Notes: generated by a model not told the origin, from the sequence alone. Shown: positions 1-10,935, numbered from the stretch's first letter. The stretch is DNA of 64,000 nt from Cinnamomum chago (GCA_038049695.1 CP142453.1:113600001-113664000), one strand, 5' to 3'. Numbers and translations are program-made.

Positions 1-430
1 ATACTGAATTTGGATAACTTCATTAAGTATGGAATGTGATCCATAGTAGACAGGGACCATGATCTGATTGTCAATGTAACCAAATATGTCCCACACATGA
101 CTTTCAGGGTTGGTCGTTTGCGTAACCCAGCAACCGGTTTGTAGCGTTACGGAAACGATGGAAGTTCCGTTTACCTATAAATTATAACTACAGTTCCTAC
201 ATCCAAGCAAATGGCAAATTGACCGTTGCAACCGATGAAATTACAAATTCTAGGTCAAAGGTAGTTTAACTTCGAGGATAACTTGGTTGGTCTAGGATCA
301 CGGTTTGCACCCAAAGATTGTGGGTTCGAAACTACACTACATGTTGAGGCTGAGAGGAATTTTACCTGGCTTTATCTCCTGAGCCCATATGAATTACTCT
401 AATCCAAAGGACTGGGACACCCTGTGTGTT
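1..430. repeat. Segmental direct repeat, copy 1
   Basis: Bases 1 to about 430 recur at 10127-10930 with only scattered differences, apart from a 358-bp insertion in the second copy. The repeat probably continues left of the window because copy 1 starts at base 1. The shared part includes the stretch around 100-240 and a tRNA-like SINE at its right end. I see no intact gene in it: short open stretches are closed by stops in both copies. The two copies lie about 10.1 kb apart on either side of the CNMT gene, in the same orientation. Confidence 0.85.
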
Positions 431-455
431 AAAAACAAAGAAAAAAAAAAGGGTC
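269..455 (+). repeat. tRNA-derived SINE-like element (copy 1)
   Basis: An A-box-like stretch around 275-290 (clearer in the second copy as TAGCTCGGTTCGTC) and a B-box-like GGTTCGAAAC near 323-332 have tRNA spacing. A body of about 100 bp and an A-rich tail near 430-450 follow. This layout is that of a Pol III SINE. A possible target duplication (a CTCTTAGGG-like motif on both sides) is imperfect. No tRNA cloverleaf is expected from it. Confidence 0.5.
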
Positions 456-473
456 AGGTTACTCTTAGGGAAC

Positions 474-640
474 GTTTGTGTACAGGTAATTTCCGTGGAA
501 TAGGAAAATTGTCACCTCAGCAAAATTTGTGGTAAATAAATTCCATAGAAAAGGTTTTCCGTGGCTGTCATAAATCTTTGTTTGGTGCATAATGTTTCCT
601 CCATTGAAATGGTGGTTTTCATGTTTGGTGCAGTAGAGAG
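474..640 (-). repeat. Truncated MITE of the GGGCATGTTTGTGTA family
   Basis: The start resembles AGGGCATGTTTGTGTA, and the following bases are the reverse complement of the right end of the elements at 1491-1996 and 12651-13184, including the TTTCCGTGGAA and GTTTGGTGCA motifs. The other end is missing. Confidence 0.5.
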
Positions 641-1490
641 GAAAACAACAATAGCATAGATCAACACAGCAATAGCAAAAATGAAAACACCATTAGCAGA
701 GATTAACACAACAATAGCAAAGAGGAACACAACAATCTGTGTTTATCATCCAATCGCCTTTAAATTGCAGAAAAATCAAATCAAGAACATTGCTTGGATC
801 TCATTATAGTATAATTATTAACGTTTGGTGGACCCATGTTAATTAAGCAACATTACTTGGATCTCATTATTTAAATTTAATCTTATATATATATTATAAT
901 AGATGGGTCCTACCATGATTATTAACACCAGTGATTACTAATTAGTGGGTCTTGTGTTTGGTTAATTGATTATATTCTCTTCATTTCTTATTTGGTACAT
1001 CATCTTGTAAGTTTTTTTTATAAATTGTCAAAAACTTCAAAGCTATATTAAAATCTGTAAAGATTGCCAAACACAATAAGTGACACAATATAATAATATG
1101 ACATTATTTTATTCTATGATAATGAAATCTTATAATATTTAAACTTATTGATATTATATTATGCACTTATCCAAACACCCCCTAAAACTTTTAGGCCCTA
1201 TTTTTTAGTGGAAATTCTGTACCCTGAAATTTATGAATTCCATATTTGTTTACAAGCATTTCTGGATTAAGCCACATGAAAGATCTCTTTTGACCTTTGG
1301 AAATCCAAGAATTCCACTCCCTATATATTTTGGTGGAATTCCTGGATGCTCACTAGAAATTTCACTTCGTTTGGGAATTAAGAAAATCCTCGTATAAGAA
1401 TTTCTAGAATTCCAGCAAAGCAACATGCCCTGGACCTTGGTAGGTACCATAAAGTCATTGATTAGACCTTTAAAATTAAGCCAAAACTTC
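641..1490. other. AT-rich intergenic DNA
   Basis: No gene is supported. A short imperfect repeat of an AACAC/CAATAGCAAAGA motif lies near 640-740. The part from 1195 to 1450 has repeated GAATTCC-type motifs resembling degraded MITE sequence, with no ends I could define. Confidence 0.5.
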
Positions 1491-1996
1491 AGGGCATGTT
1501 TGTGTAGCCCATTTCCGTGAAAAAGGCTGTAGTTTTATGGGGAAAACTTCTTTTTCATGTGTTTGGTGCGGCAGTTTTCCGCGGAAATGCTTTTTCGTTA
1601 CGTCAGTTTTTTCCTTCCTAGCCATGGAAACAGACTTCTTAAGGGGGGTATGAGAAGTCCATTTCCACGGAAAACCGACCCCCCCAATTTCCTCTCTCTC
1701 GCCCTCACTCCACCCAGCCACCATCTTTCTTCCTCTTCCCTCCCAACCCCACCCACCCCACACACATACCAACCCACTCACCCAATAGTTTTCACTAAAA
1801 AGTGGTTTTCACTAAATAAATCCATAGCTGCACCAAACAACATTAGCACTAATTCATCGAGGAAAAACCTTTTTGCACCAAACATAAAATTTTGACTTCC
1901 GCGGAAAAACTTTTCCAAAGAATTTGAAACCATGGATTTTGCTGATATGACAATTTCCAATTTTCACATAAATTACATGTATACAAATATGCCCTT
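1491..1996. mobile_element. MITE, GGGCATGTTTGTGTA family
   Basis: The left end AGGGCATGTTTGTGTA and the right end TACAAATATGCCCTT are inverted repeats. The subterminal sequence repeats TTCCGCGGAAA-type motifs. A second full copy lies at 12651-13184 and a broken one at 474-640. No coding capacity is seen. I could not settle a target duplication, so the superfamily stays open. Confidence 0.6.
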
Positions 1997-2130
1997 AATA
2001 AGACGACTGTGACGGCCCACTAGCAATGCTGCTCATGCCTCGTGCAGCTCGTGGTTTCATTGCAGAAATCTTCACTCAACTGCGTGCGCATGTCTCTGTC
2101 AACTAAGAACACCAACCAAACCAACCATCT

Positions 2131-2139
2131 TTATATATG
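2131..2139 (+). promoter_or_regulatory. Candidate TATA box of the CNMT gene
   Basis: TTATATATG lies about 170 bp before the CNMT start codon and about 28 bp before the CT-rich leader. This is the only good TATA-like match between the upstream MITE (ending 1996) and the start codon. Assignment is inference from position. Confidence 0.4.
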
Positions 2140-2162
2140 TGTTAACATGAAAACAAGCTCTC

Positions 2163-2166
<4 letters not shown>

Positions 2167-2249
<83 letters not shown>
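2167..2249 (+). repeat. (CT)n microsatellite in the CNMT leader
   Basis: About 83 bp of uninterrupted CT dinucleotides end 59 bp before the CNMT ATG, so the tract probably lies in the 5' untranslated leader. CT tracts are common in plant leaders. The length is unusually large and should vary between alleles. Confidence 0.9.
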
Positions 2250-2252
<3 letters not shown>

Positions 2253-2308
2253 CATACATTAATTTCTGGTGAGAGTAGTAATTAGTGGTGATTCCAATCT
2301 CTTTATCA

Positions 2309-5300
2309 ATGGCTGTGGACTCAAACTCAAAGCCAGCGAAGAAGGCTAGTGTAGTGGAATTGCAGAGGCGTTTGGATGAAGGGAGAGTCCAAGATGAGGA
2401 GCTGAGGCAGCTCATGAGGACTGAAATTGCAAGGCGTCTCCAATGGGGCTACAAGCCCACTTATGACCAACAGCTTGCACAACTCCTCTCATTTGCCAAG
2501 TGTCAGTAACCCAATCCAATCCAGATTCCAGTGGAATATGCAACGCATAAAGCCTTTTTTTTTTCCCTTCAAAACTAATAGATTATTAGATGTGTTGGTT
2601 ATGTGGAGGGTCCCACTCCCACATCATGTGCCCAGAATTTGTTTTTCATGGGCCTGGAGATTCCCAACTTTTCCTGGTTTAGGATATTCCTCTGGGACTT
2701 GGGTCCCTCCTGCATCTATCTAGCCAAAAGTTCCTATGTGCGTCTTCCACATGGAAATATGGAATGGCAAACAGGTGAAACCATTCCTATTTGGCTCCTC
2801 CCATTGAATCTAGAGGGATTTATTTGTGCGACGGGAGGATTCTATGAAAAAAATTCTGATTTTTCATGCAACCTACTCTTCTGATGTTTGTTGTGACGAA
2901 ATGAATTAATTCTCCTCGTAAAAGAGGATTTTGATCTCCTATGAGAAACGTAGGATCACAATATTCCTCTCTTTCGTGGAAACAGAAATCCTAGGACGTA
3001 TTCCTCTCGTTGCAGTAATAATAGCGGGCGTGTGTGATTTCCAAAGGATTCTCTATCCACAACAATTCACAAGATTTGGACACTCTAGATCGAATTTCTT
3101 ATTTAACATCTTTTATTTTTTTAATCTTTCTACAGCTCTGAGGCACATGAGCATTGCTACAGAGGTGGAAACGTTGGATGATCAAATGTATGAAGTTCCA
3201 ATTTCTTTCCTCAAGATAATGTTTGGATCCAAAATCAAAGGAAGGTATATTTCTTGAAACTACTGGTTACCTTGTACTAAAGTTCTGTGACTATAATATC
3301 ATGTGACAATGAACTCTTGCTAGGGATGGATCATGGATGGCAATAGGTCAGGTTGAAATTGGACCCTAGGAATTATGGGTATTCCTGATACTAATCAGAC
3401 CTGAAGTTTAGATCCAGACCCAAACCCACTAACACAGTAAATAGTCGACTTACCTGTGCTTGGACTGGCCCACAATAAAGATGTTGATATACTTAAGTCC
3501 AAGCAAATTTTATTACGTGCACTTTATAGTAATTCCATCTTCAGTTTCGAGTCAACATGTACAATCCACTCTATATTTTTCCTGAGTTGTCCAAATATGG
3601 AAAATTTTACTTCATGTCTTTGATATGAATGTAGAAACTTGTAGCACTGTCAAGCAAGTCAAAGACTAGATCCTTATTGCCCTTTCAAAGTCACTTTGAG
3701 CTGTGTTGCAGAACTATTCTTCGGGTTCACCTCTCATCAAGATACGCTGTTGGGTCATTAGTCCTTCCACTTCTTCTATTAAAAATTAACTTATGGAATG
3801 CTATGCAGTTGTTGTTACTTTAAGGATGAATCAACAACATTGGACGAGGCTGAGACCGCAATGCTCGATCTATACTGCGAAAGAGCTCAAATAAAAGATG
3901 GCCAAAGTGTACTTGATCTTGGATGTGGACAAGGAGCCCTCACTTTGCATGTAGCTCAGAAGTATAAGAAGTGTCATGTGACTGCAATTACTAACTCAGT
4001 ATCACAAAAAGAATTCATAGAGGAGGAGAGCAGGTAAGTTTGTTTGCTTGGAAATATGCTCCTTAGCTAACAATTTGTAGATCTTACCTTTTAAAAGACT
4101 GGTTTTTGCATGCCTGCCCCATTAGTCCTGTGAAAAGATTGGTGTTTGTTGAGAGATTTCCTAAGCATGTTTAATTCTTTAAGCTATTCTATTGCATTAC
4201 CATTCATTTATGAATTTTTTGCTCCTCTCAGGAAGCTTCAGCTGTCAAATGTTGAGGTTATATTAGCAGACATAACCAAACTTGAAACAGAGGCCACCTA
4301 TGATCGCATACTTGTGATTGAACTGTTTGAGGTATCATGCTTTTATTTTGCGATGAAAAAGGAATTTAGGGTGTTTAGATGTACAATATTGTATTTACAA
4401 TTTTATTTTCTTTTTCTACAGCATATGAAGAACTATGAGCTACTTCTTCGGAGGATATCAGAGTGGATGACCCCAGATGGCCTTCTATTTGTAGAGCATG
4501 TATGCCACAAAACCTTCGCGTATCATTATGAGGTACAGGTTCAACTCCCAAATCAAAAGGACCAAGCTGTGAACCACTATTGTGTTTCTAATTTATCCAA
4601 TTTCTCAGCAGCCAAAGGGTTGTCAGTGATTAACATGAGACACTTGAATTTCCACATTATGGAACCAAAGAACAAAAAATGCTGCCAGCATAACCAAAAT
4701 TGTTTGTGCTTAAAAGGGTGCATTTGGATGTACCCTGATTATAGAAGTTGGGGATTATCAGGAAAATAATCAGTTCCACTTCACACTTGAAGCTGTAAAA
4801 AAACCACACTCTGCAATGCTTTTTTTATTCCTGCTTTCGATCAAAAATAAAAAATAAAAACTAGAAGATTCTCATAATTATTTGGGATGTTGAAGGCAGA
4901 TAAGAAACTTCCAAATTCCAACTAACATAGTTAAAATTCTTGAGCCACCCCTGCATATATTATGCAGAGTGAATAGCCACTGTTTTGACAGAATCTTTGA
5001 TAGTACATGTCTTCCTTAGTGTTTCAGCTGAGAGTCGCTGCTAAAATAATTCTCCACCTCCCATCTCCTTTTTACAATATTTAAAATACAGTGGTTTCTG
5101 CTTATTTTTGCTTGATTGTGCTTATTGTGACAAGATACTTGGAAGTTTGAATGTTGATTGTGCGGGTTTTCTCCCTTTTAGCCTATCGATGAAGATGATT
5201 GGTACACTGAATACATCTTTCCTGCTGGAACAATGATTATACCATCAGCTTCCTTCCTTCTATATTTTCAGGTGAGATCATACAAGCATATTTCACTCTT

Positions 5301-5817
5301 AATATCAAGATTACTTGAACTGCATTTCTCTGTTTCTCCAAAGATGTGAATCTTCAGCAGATAATTGCTAATCTTGCAATTCCATCTGTTACTACTTTGC
5401 AAGACTGAAACAGTGAGGGGTTATATCTAACATTCCTGTAAACTTCTTATGTACTTACAGGATGATGTTTCAGTTGTGGACCATTGGACTCTTAGTGGGA
5501 AGCATTATTCACGTACCAAGTAAGGGTTACTCTAAAAAGAACTAGTTTATAACACTAAACTTAGTTTTTCCCTCTGTTCACTAATAAAAGATTATAATTC
5601 TTGCATTTTTATTTTTTTCAGTGAAGAGTGGTTGAAAAGAGTAGACGGCAACATCGACGCAGTCAAAGAAATAATGGAGACATTTTCTGGCAGTAAGGAA
5701 GAGGCAGCAAAGTGGATCAAGTACTGGCGAGGCTTTTGCATCTCTGGGGGTGAACTATGTGGATATAACAATGGAGAAGAATGGATGGCGTCGCATATTC
5801 TCTTCAAGAAGAAATGA
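2309..5817 (+). CDS. CNMT: (S)-coclaurine N-methyltransferase, eight exons
   Basis: The family transfers a methyl group from S-adenosylmethionine to the nitrogen of (S)-coclaurine, giving N-methylcoclaurine on the way to reticuline; it is soluble. I join exons 2309-2501, 3136-3244, 3809-4033, 4232-4331, 4422-4532, 5182-5271, 5461-5519 and 5622-5817. All introns are GT-AG, phases agree, and the sum is 1083 nt, or 360 residues plus TGA (Coptis CNMT is 358). The SAM motif VLDLGCGQG falls at residues 135-143. The family's catalytic Glu/Glu-His set appears in ELFEHMKNYE at E206, E209 and H210. The C-terminus [18 protein letters not shown] is typical. I chose the ATG at 2309 (MAVDS) over the upstream in-frame ATG at 2285 because it matches the family N-terminus. 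The weakest splice site is the first donor (GTCAGT), picked because it alone keeps phase and restores the conserved SLRHM. Substrate preference within the CNMT/PavNMT/TNMT family cannot be read with certainty. Confidence 0.93.
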
Positions 5818-5842
5818 TTTCTGCATGAAGCTATAATTGTCG

Positions 5843-6005
5843 CGAAGACTATGAATAAGCATGCGTCCTTTTGTACCGCTAGCTTTTTCAATGAATTTTA
5901 CCATTAAACAAGGACTATGAATAAGCATGCTGTAGTTTTCTGCTTCTAGATTTTTCAATGAATTCAACCATTAAAAAAGGATTATGAATCAGAATGCTGT
6001 AGTAT
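5843..6005 (+). repeat. 67-bp tandem repeat in the CNMT 3' flank
   Basis: Two full units (about 5843-5909 and 5910-5976) and a partial third share GACTATGAATAAGCATGC and TTTTTCAATGAATT motifs. They start 26 bp after the stop codon and so may be in the 3' untranslated region, each offering an AT-rich AATGAA-type signal. Confidence 0.7.
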
Positions 6006-6439
6006 TTATTTATTTAAAGCTCAATGCAAGATGCCAGTCCATTCTTCCTCGATTGGTGTAATTGCAACATCATTTTGATCAATGTGGTCGATTTTTAACA
6101 GGCTTTGATTGCTGGGTGCTTGGGTGCTGTTCTCACATAAGGAGTAATCTATACGTGAATTAAATCCACTTCATGTTCATGAAACATGTGACTGTGACTC
6201 TTGAGTTTAATTAACATTCTGCATCTGGCCTTGATTAAGCATCAACAATGTGTTGGAGATTTTGGACAATTTTGAGCGAGAGAGGTACAATTGGAAAGCT
6301 TAAGAGGTGGATGATATTGATTTATTTGTAGGATTGACAAGGAAGTCTTTTAGTAAGTTACTAGATCATTGGAGTATTTGGGTCACAGGCATAATTTTGT
6401 TAGATTCCACCTCGTTGCAAAATAATGAAATATATTCCC
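6006..6439. other. Intergenic DNA
   Basis: No gene or repeat with definable ends is seen here. Confidence 0.4.
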
Positions 6440-6560
6440 TGCTTCTACTGGATCATGATCATGATCATCATCATCATCATCAAAGCCTTGTCCAAACTAT
6501 GCTGGGTAGGCTACACAAATTCTGTTTCTCCATTCTGATCTATCTTGAATCAAATCCTCG
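6440..6560 (-). repeat. RTE-type LINE 3'-end fragment
   Basis: A TGATCATGATCATCATCATC run is followed by AAAGCCTTGTCCAAACTATG and a GGCTACACAAATTCTGTTTC-like stretch. Read on the minus strand this is the tail of the RTE LINE seen more fully at 46239-46760 (TGACCCCAACATAGTTGGG...), including the GAT-type 3' repeat. Confidence 0.55.
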
Positions 6561-6862
6561 CTCTGCTTCTACCCGCTACTGCAGTATATTCTACAATCTT
6601 CAGAAACAGAAATTGGGGTTAATGACCAACACATTTAGGCCCTGTTTGCATCCCCAGAATTGGGTTGCCCTGCACTAAATTTACCTCTAAATCACATTGC
6701 ATCCCCAGAATTGGGTTGCTCTGCTTCTACCCGCTACTGCAGTATATTCTACAATCTTCATAAACAGAAATTGGGGTTAATGACCAACACATTTAGGCCC
6801 TGTTTGCATCCCCAGAATTGGGTTGCCCTGCACTAAATTTACCTCTAAATCACATTGCATGC
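6561..6862. repeat. 158-bp tandem duplication
   Basis: CTCTGCTTCTACCCGCTACT begins at 6561 and again at 6719, and near-identical sequence follows for about 145 bp. The phrase CATCCCCAGAATTGGGTTGC occurs three times, suggesting slippage or unequal exchange at that short repeat. Confidence 0.85.
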
Positions 6863-8251
6863 CACCCTGGCACCCTGATTGCCTGTAAGTGGTTAGTTAT
6901 GCAAAGAAATAAACAACTCTCAGTTACAGGTAAACTCAGTCAATCCAAAGTCCAAACACATGAACACTCATTTATGTATATACTAAGATCCCAACAGGGC
7001 CCATGAATTCAATTGAACGTTCATTCAATCTTGGAAAGTAAAAGGCAAAGAGTTTAAAGGTAAATGCCGCAAATGCACAATGGTAGATGAGACTCATCAT
7101 CATGGTCACCATCATAATTGAAGTATTACTTTTATATCTATCTATGGTCGGCCTTGCGAGCTCTATTTGATTTTCCAGTCAGTCCTATTGAACGTAAGAG
7201 TTCCCCCCAATTCTCTCCAAAATGTCCCAATAAAGCAATCCTGGCAGTGGCTAAGGTTCAAAAACTTTGGTGCCGTTTGTTGTTTTGGTAATTCTCAAAC
7301 CATAACTGTAAGTGAGATTTTCTCCTTTTCCTAAAATCTGCATATATCTCGTGCTATTTGGCCTATCTGGGCCCGTTTGGATGTTTACATTTTACAGAAT
7401 AAACTATTTACAGGGTTTTCTTATTTATTTAATCCCTTTTAAACTCGGGTTCCACTAGATCATGACAAAAGACCCCAAAATGACACAAAATCAATTGACT
7501 CTAGTCAAAAGCCATTTTTTATAATTTTGCTCAAAAAATCTATTTTTTTAATTATTTTTTATCTTTGACCGTATATTGAATTTTGAAAAATGAAATCCAC
7601 ATTTAGTAATCATTCAGTGTGTGCTATAAATCAGCAATTTTTCTTTTACAAATTCTACAGGAAAAAAAAAACCACGATATCTTGCGATTTATAAATATTT
7701 GGAGTCACTAAGAATAGCAAGAAAAATGTGTTTTTATATTTCACCATATGTATAGTTTTGAGAAACAAAACCACATTTGGTAATCATTCAGTGGGAGCTA
7801 TATACCCATGAACATTATTTTTTTTATAAATTTTACAAAAAAACGAGAATATTGTGGGATAAACCCATGATATCATGGGATTTCGGGCAAATTAATCAAA
7901 AGAAAAACTGACCAATGTCAAGCGACTCTACAATCATTTTTGTGTCTTTTGTCATTATCTAGTAGAGTACAAGTTTAAGAGGGATTAAACCATAGAAGGC
8001 TCTATTTACAAATTTAAATATTGCAAGAATAATTAGTGCATAATAGAACATTGTAATATTTAAACATTATAATATTTCTGTTGTTTGACAACTTTTTAAG
8101 CATGTAATAGATTTTAAATTGAGTTATTTGGCAAGTGCTATAGATTGCAATACATGTTAAAGTTTTGATATAATAAATCAATATTATTGATTAAAGTAAA
8201 GTTCATTATTAGATTAATTACTTATAAATGTTTTATTTATATGTAATTTAT
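6863..8251. other. Intergenic DNA with degraded repeat ends
   Basis: No gene is supported. A GGGCCCGTTTGGATG motif at 7370-7384 looks like a plant MITE terminus, but no convincing partner end was found. Two short similar blocks near 7600 and 7780 share a CCACATTTGGTAATCATTCAGTG-like motif. Confidence 0.4.
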
Positions 8252-8397
8252 CACATTAAATATAGAGGATTTTATCGGAAAAAACAGATTATGTGACCGC
8301 TACACCGAAAAAGTAATTTTAAGCCGCTTAAAATTACTTTTTCAGTATAGTGGTCACATAATCTGTATTTTCCAGCAAAATCCTTTATATTGATGTG
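8252..8397. mobile_element. Foldback MITE, near-perfect hairpin
   Basis: The two halves are inverted copies of each other over about 70 bp per arm, with the axis near 8324 (TTTTAAGC / GCTTAAAA). The outer part, GAGGATTTTATCGGAAAAAA, resembles the terminus of the 10-kb Mutator-like element at 18226 (GAGGATTTAACCGGAAAAAA). No coding capacity. No clear 9-bp target duplication was found, so membership of the MULE group is inference. Confidence 0.75.
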
Positions 8398-9244
8398 CCC
8401 ACCCCATATTTTCCCTTTGGTATAAAACTTGGGTGGGGCTCACATTTTGGCCCCTTTTGAGCTAGATACCACTCTTACTGGCCATCAAACCTGCTGATCT
8501 TGTTACTTCTCAGTCAAAGAAAATTCCTACTGCAGATCTTATTGTTTGTTATGAGATCCATGGCGTTAATGACAAGGGAGTTAGGAGGGCCCATATTTCG
8601 ATCAGGATAGATTTGTTGGGTCTAAAAAAACCCACTGCTCTCCCCCATCTATAATACAGCAATCCTTTGGGACTGGTCTTAAACTTCCAGGTGGGCTCCA
8701 CGGGCCACATCTCTATTACTTGGTACAATGACCATGGTCTCCAGTGCTTGTTTTCTCAGCTGTGTCAACGTTGCTGCATGCTGCCTTTTGTTGGGGCATC
8801 ATGTGATAAGCAGATTAGTTAGACAGCAAGTGAAGATGACTGGGAAAAGCGTATTCATCTTAAAACGAAGCATATGGTTAGATTACTAATTGAATAATTG
8901 TCATGAATTGACCTTTTCATAAAGTATTCAAATAACTTTCAGCTAGTGTTTATCAAAATTTAGTTCTTATACATGTGTGTGTGGAAATAATGTTCTTCTA
9001 CAAGAAGACCACATTTGTACATACGCTATTCAGTTTGTGGGGCCTAGTTAGATGCATTTTTATCATTGAGTGTAGGTTGCATGTAATACCTACATGGAAA
9101 GGTATCCATACAGATAAGGATCATGCATAAAATTAGACCCATCAAATTATCATGGCTCTTGAATTAACAACCTTAAACTTGAATCGTCTACTGACCATAG
9201 ATATTTTGAAATTTAATCTTCATTGATTGAAAAGCTTCGCAAAT
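8398..9244. other. Intergenic DNA
   Basis: No gene is supported on either strand; nothing repeated with definable ends was seen. Confidence 0.4.
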
Positions 9245-9365
9245 CACTTCACATTTGTCTCAACCTATGAGAATGGAATGGAATGACAGCTGTAGGGTTC
9301 GACATTGGACATGTCCAAACCATTTCAAAACGAATCCTTCTTAATTTATAATCTTTTTGAGCTAC
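9245..9365 (-). repeat. RTE-type LINE fragment
   Basis: GACATGTCCAAACCATTTCA at about 9309 matches the antisense of the conserved RTE C-terminal region found at 46450-46490 and 62500-62525. The ends are lost. Confidence 0.45.
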
Positions 9366-9382
9366 TCTTCTTTTACAAAAAG

Positions 9383-9408
9383 ATATATATATATATATAT
9401 ATATATAT
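9383..9408. repeat. (AT)n microsatellite
   Basis: About 13 AT units follow directly after the RTE fragment. Confidence 0.9.
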
Positions 9409-9642
9409 TGTGCTACCTTAAATAATCATGGATGCACCCATTTTTTACTTCATCTTTTTAATTTTTACAACCCCCCCTCCCCCCAACATTCTCAACTCAG
9501 CTATATTTATTTTTGTGTATATATTACTTCACTGCATACTATATCTCACATTTATCACTTGCTTACATTTACTTTACTACACATGTAAATAAGCATACTG
9601 CATACAATGGTAGGGTTTGGAGCGTTGAGAGGAAGAGGAGAC

Positions 9643-9822
9643 CCTCTCTTTTTTTTTCTTTTTTTTCTTTTTCTGAGGACATTCGAGTACTTGTGTTGGA
9701 GAGAAGATATGATCCTCAAAATATGGGGTCTGCAAGTTTCGAACCCGGGATCCACTTGTGACAGAACCAAAAACTCCACACCGGGCGCCTCTTTGGTGTG
9801 GTTTCATTGCACACCAGTTTAG
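9643..9822 (-). repeat. SINE-like element, minus strand
   Basis: On the minus strand a B-box-like GGGTTCGAAAC (near 9735-9745) is followed by a short body and an A-rich tail of about 25 bp (9643-9675). An upstream A-box is weak. It could also be a fragment of another retroelement. Confidence 0.35.
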
Positions 9823-10126
9823 ATGTGATTCCTTCTACCATCTATGGAGGTGTGAAAATTTATGTAAAAAAATAAGCACGTTTAACCATTTCACATTTAA
9901 TTTACATACGTGATGCATAAATATAATGGTGTGTAACACTTACGTACGTGTGTCATTTACGTATATAAAATGGTACAATCAAACAACCCCTGAAATTAGA
10001 AAACTCCACACCAAGAACAACCAGCAACAAAAGTGCTCTCTCCCATTGATTAGTACCCTAATTATTATTAATATTATTATTGCTGTTATTTATTTTTCTT
10101 CTAACTCGCTGAAACCCTATGTTGAT
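9823..10126. other. Intergenic DNA
   Basis: AT-rich sequence with a short ATTATT run near 10060-10095. No gene is seen. Confidence 0.4.
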
Positions 10127-10935
10127 ACACTGAATTTGGATAACTTGATTAAGTATGGAATGTGATCCATAGTTGACAGGGACCATGATCTGATTGTCAA
10201 TGTAACCAAATATGTCCCACACATGACTTTCAGGGTTGGTCGTTTGCGTAACCCAGCAACCGGTTTGTAGCGTTACGGAAACGATGGAAGTTCCGTTTAC
10301 CTATAAATTATAACTACAATTCCTACATCCAAGCAAATGGCAAATTGACCGTTGCAACCGATGAAATTACAAATTCTAGGTAAAAGGTGGTTTAACTCTT
10401 AGGGGTAGCTCGGTTCGTCTAAGATAGGGATGTAAATGGGTACATGATTTTTCGATTACTCGGAGGTTCCGACCCGCTAAAAATCAAGTCTGGGTCTTTA
10501 TTTAGGCCCCGATAAGTAAATGGGTCCAGGTCCGGTTCCACCTTGGTTTGGACCCGTAGACATGAAACCCGACATATTACCTTAATTTTCAAAAGTCTCC
10601 CCTAAAAATCATGTTTTTTTAATATCATTCTTTACCTAAATCCGAATCCGGATCCAGACCCGTCTCATATATAGTTCTGGTTCCAGTTCCGGAGCCAATA
10701 AATCGGTTCCGAAATGGTTCCGGGTCCGGATCCGGTTCCACCTTCTCCTTAGCGGTTCTTAACCGACCCGTTTACAACCCTAGTCTAAGACCACGATTTG
10801 CACCCGAAGATTGTGGATTCGAAACTGTACGACCACATTGAGGCACAAGGAAATTTTACCTGGCTTTCTCTCCTAGGCCCGTATGAATTATTCTGACCCA
10901 AGGGACTGGGACACCCTGCGATATAAAAATAAAAA
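10127..10935. repeat. Segmental direct repeat, copy 2 (with SINE)
   Basis: Second copy of the segment at 1-430. It includes the SINE-like part (10399-10935), which is split by a hAT-type MITE at 10425-10782. Apart from that insertion the two copies align without large gaps. Confidence 0.85.
10425..10782. mobile_element. hAT-type MITE with 8-bp target duplication
   Basis: TAGGGATGTAAATGGGT at the left and ACCCGTTTACAACCCTA at the right are terminal inverted repeats. GTCTAAGA flanks the element on both sides (10417-10424 and 10783-10790). The paralogous copy at 290-297 shows the unfilled site with a single 8-mer, so the boundaries are certain. The 358-bp interior has no coding capacity and is rich in GGTTCCG-type motifs. 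Confidence 0.9.

Noticed and set aside
100..240. Short frame TKYVPHMTFRVGRLRNP shared by both segment copies
   Set aside because: Stops close it within about 40 codons in both copies, and I recognise no family; conservation follows from the recent duplication.
269..340. tRNA gene
   Set aside because: Box-like motifs are present but no full acceptor stem or anticodon arm pairs, and an A-rich tail follows; a SINE head fits better.
2042..2272. Open frame rich in Ser-Leu through the CT repeat
   Set aside because: It is produced by the dinucleotide repeat, which has no stops in that frame; the frame overlaps the CNMT leader and has no other coding character.
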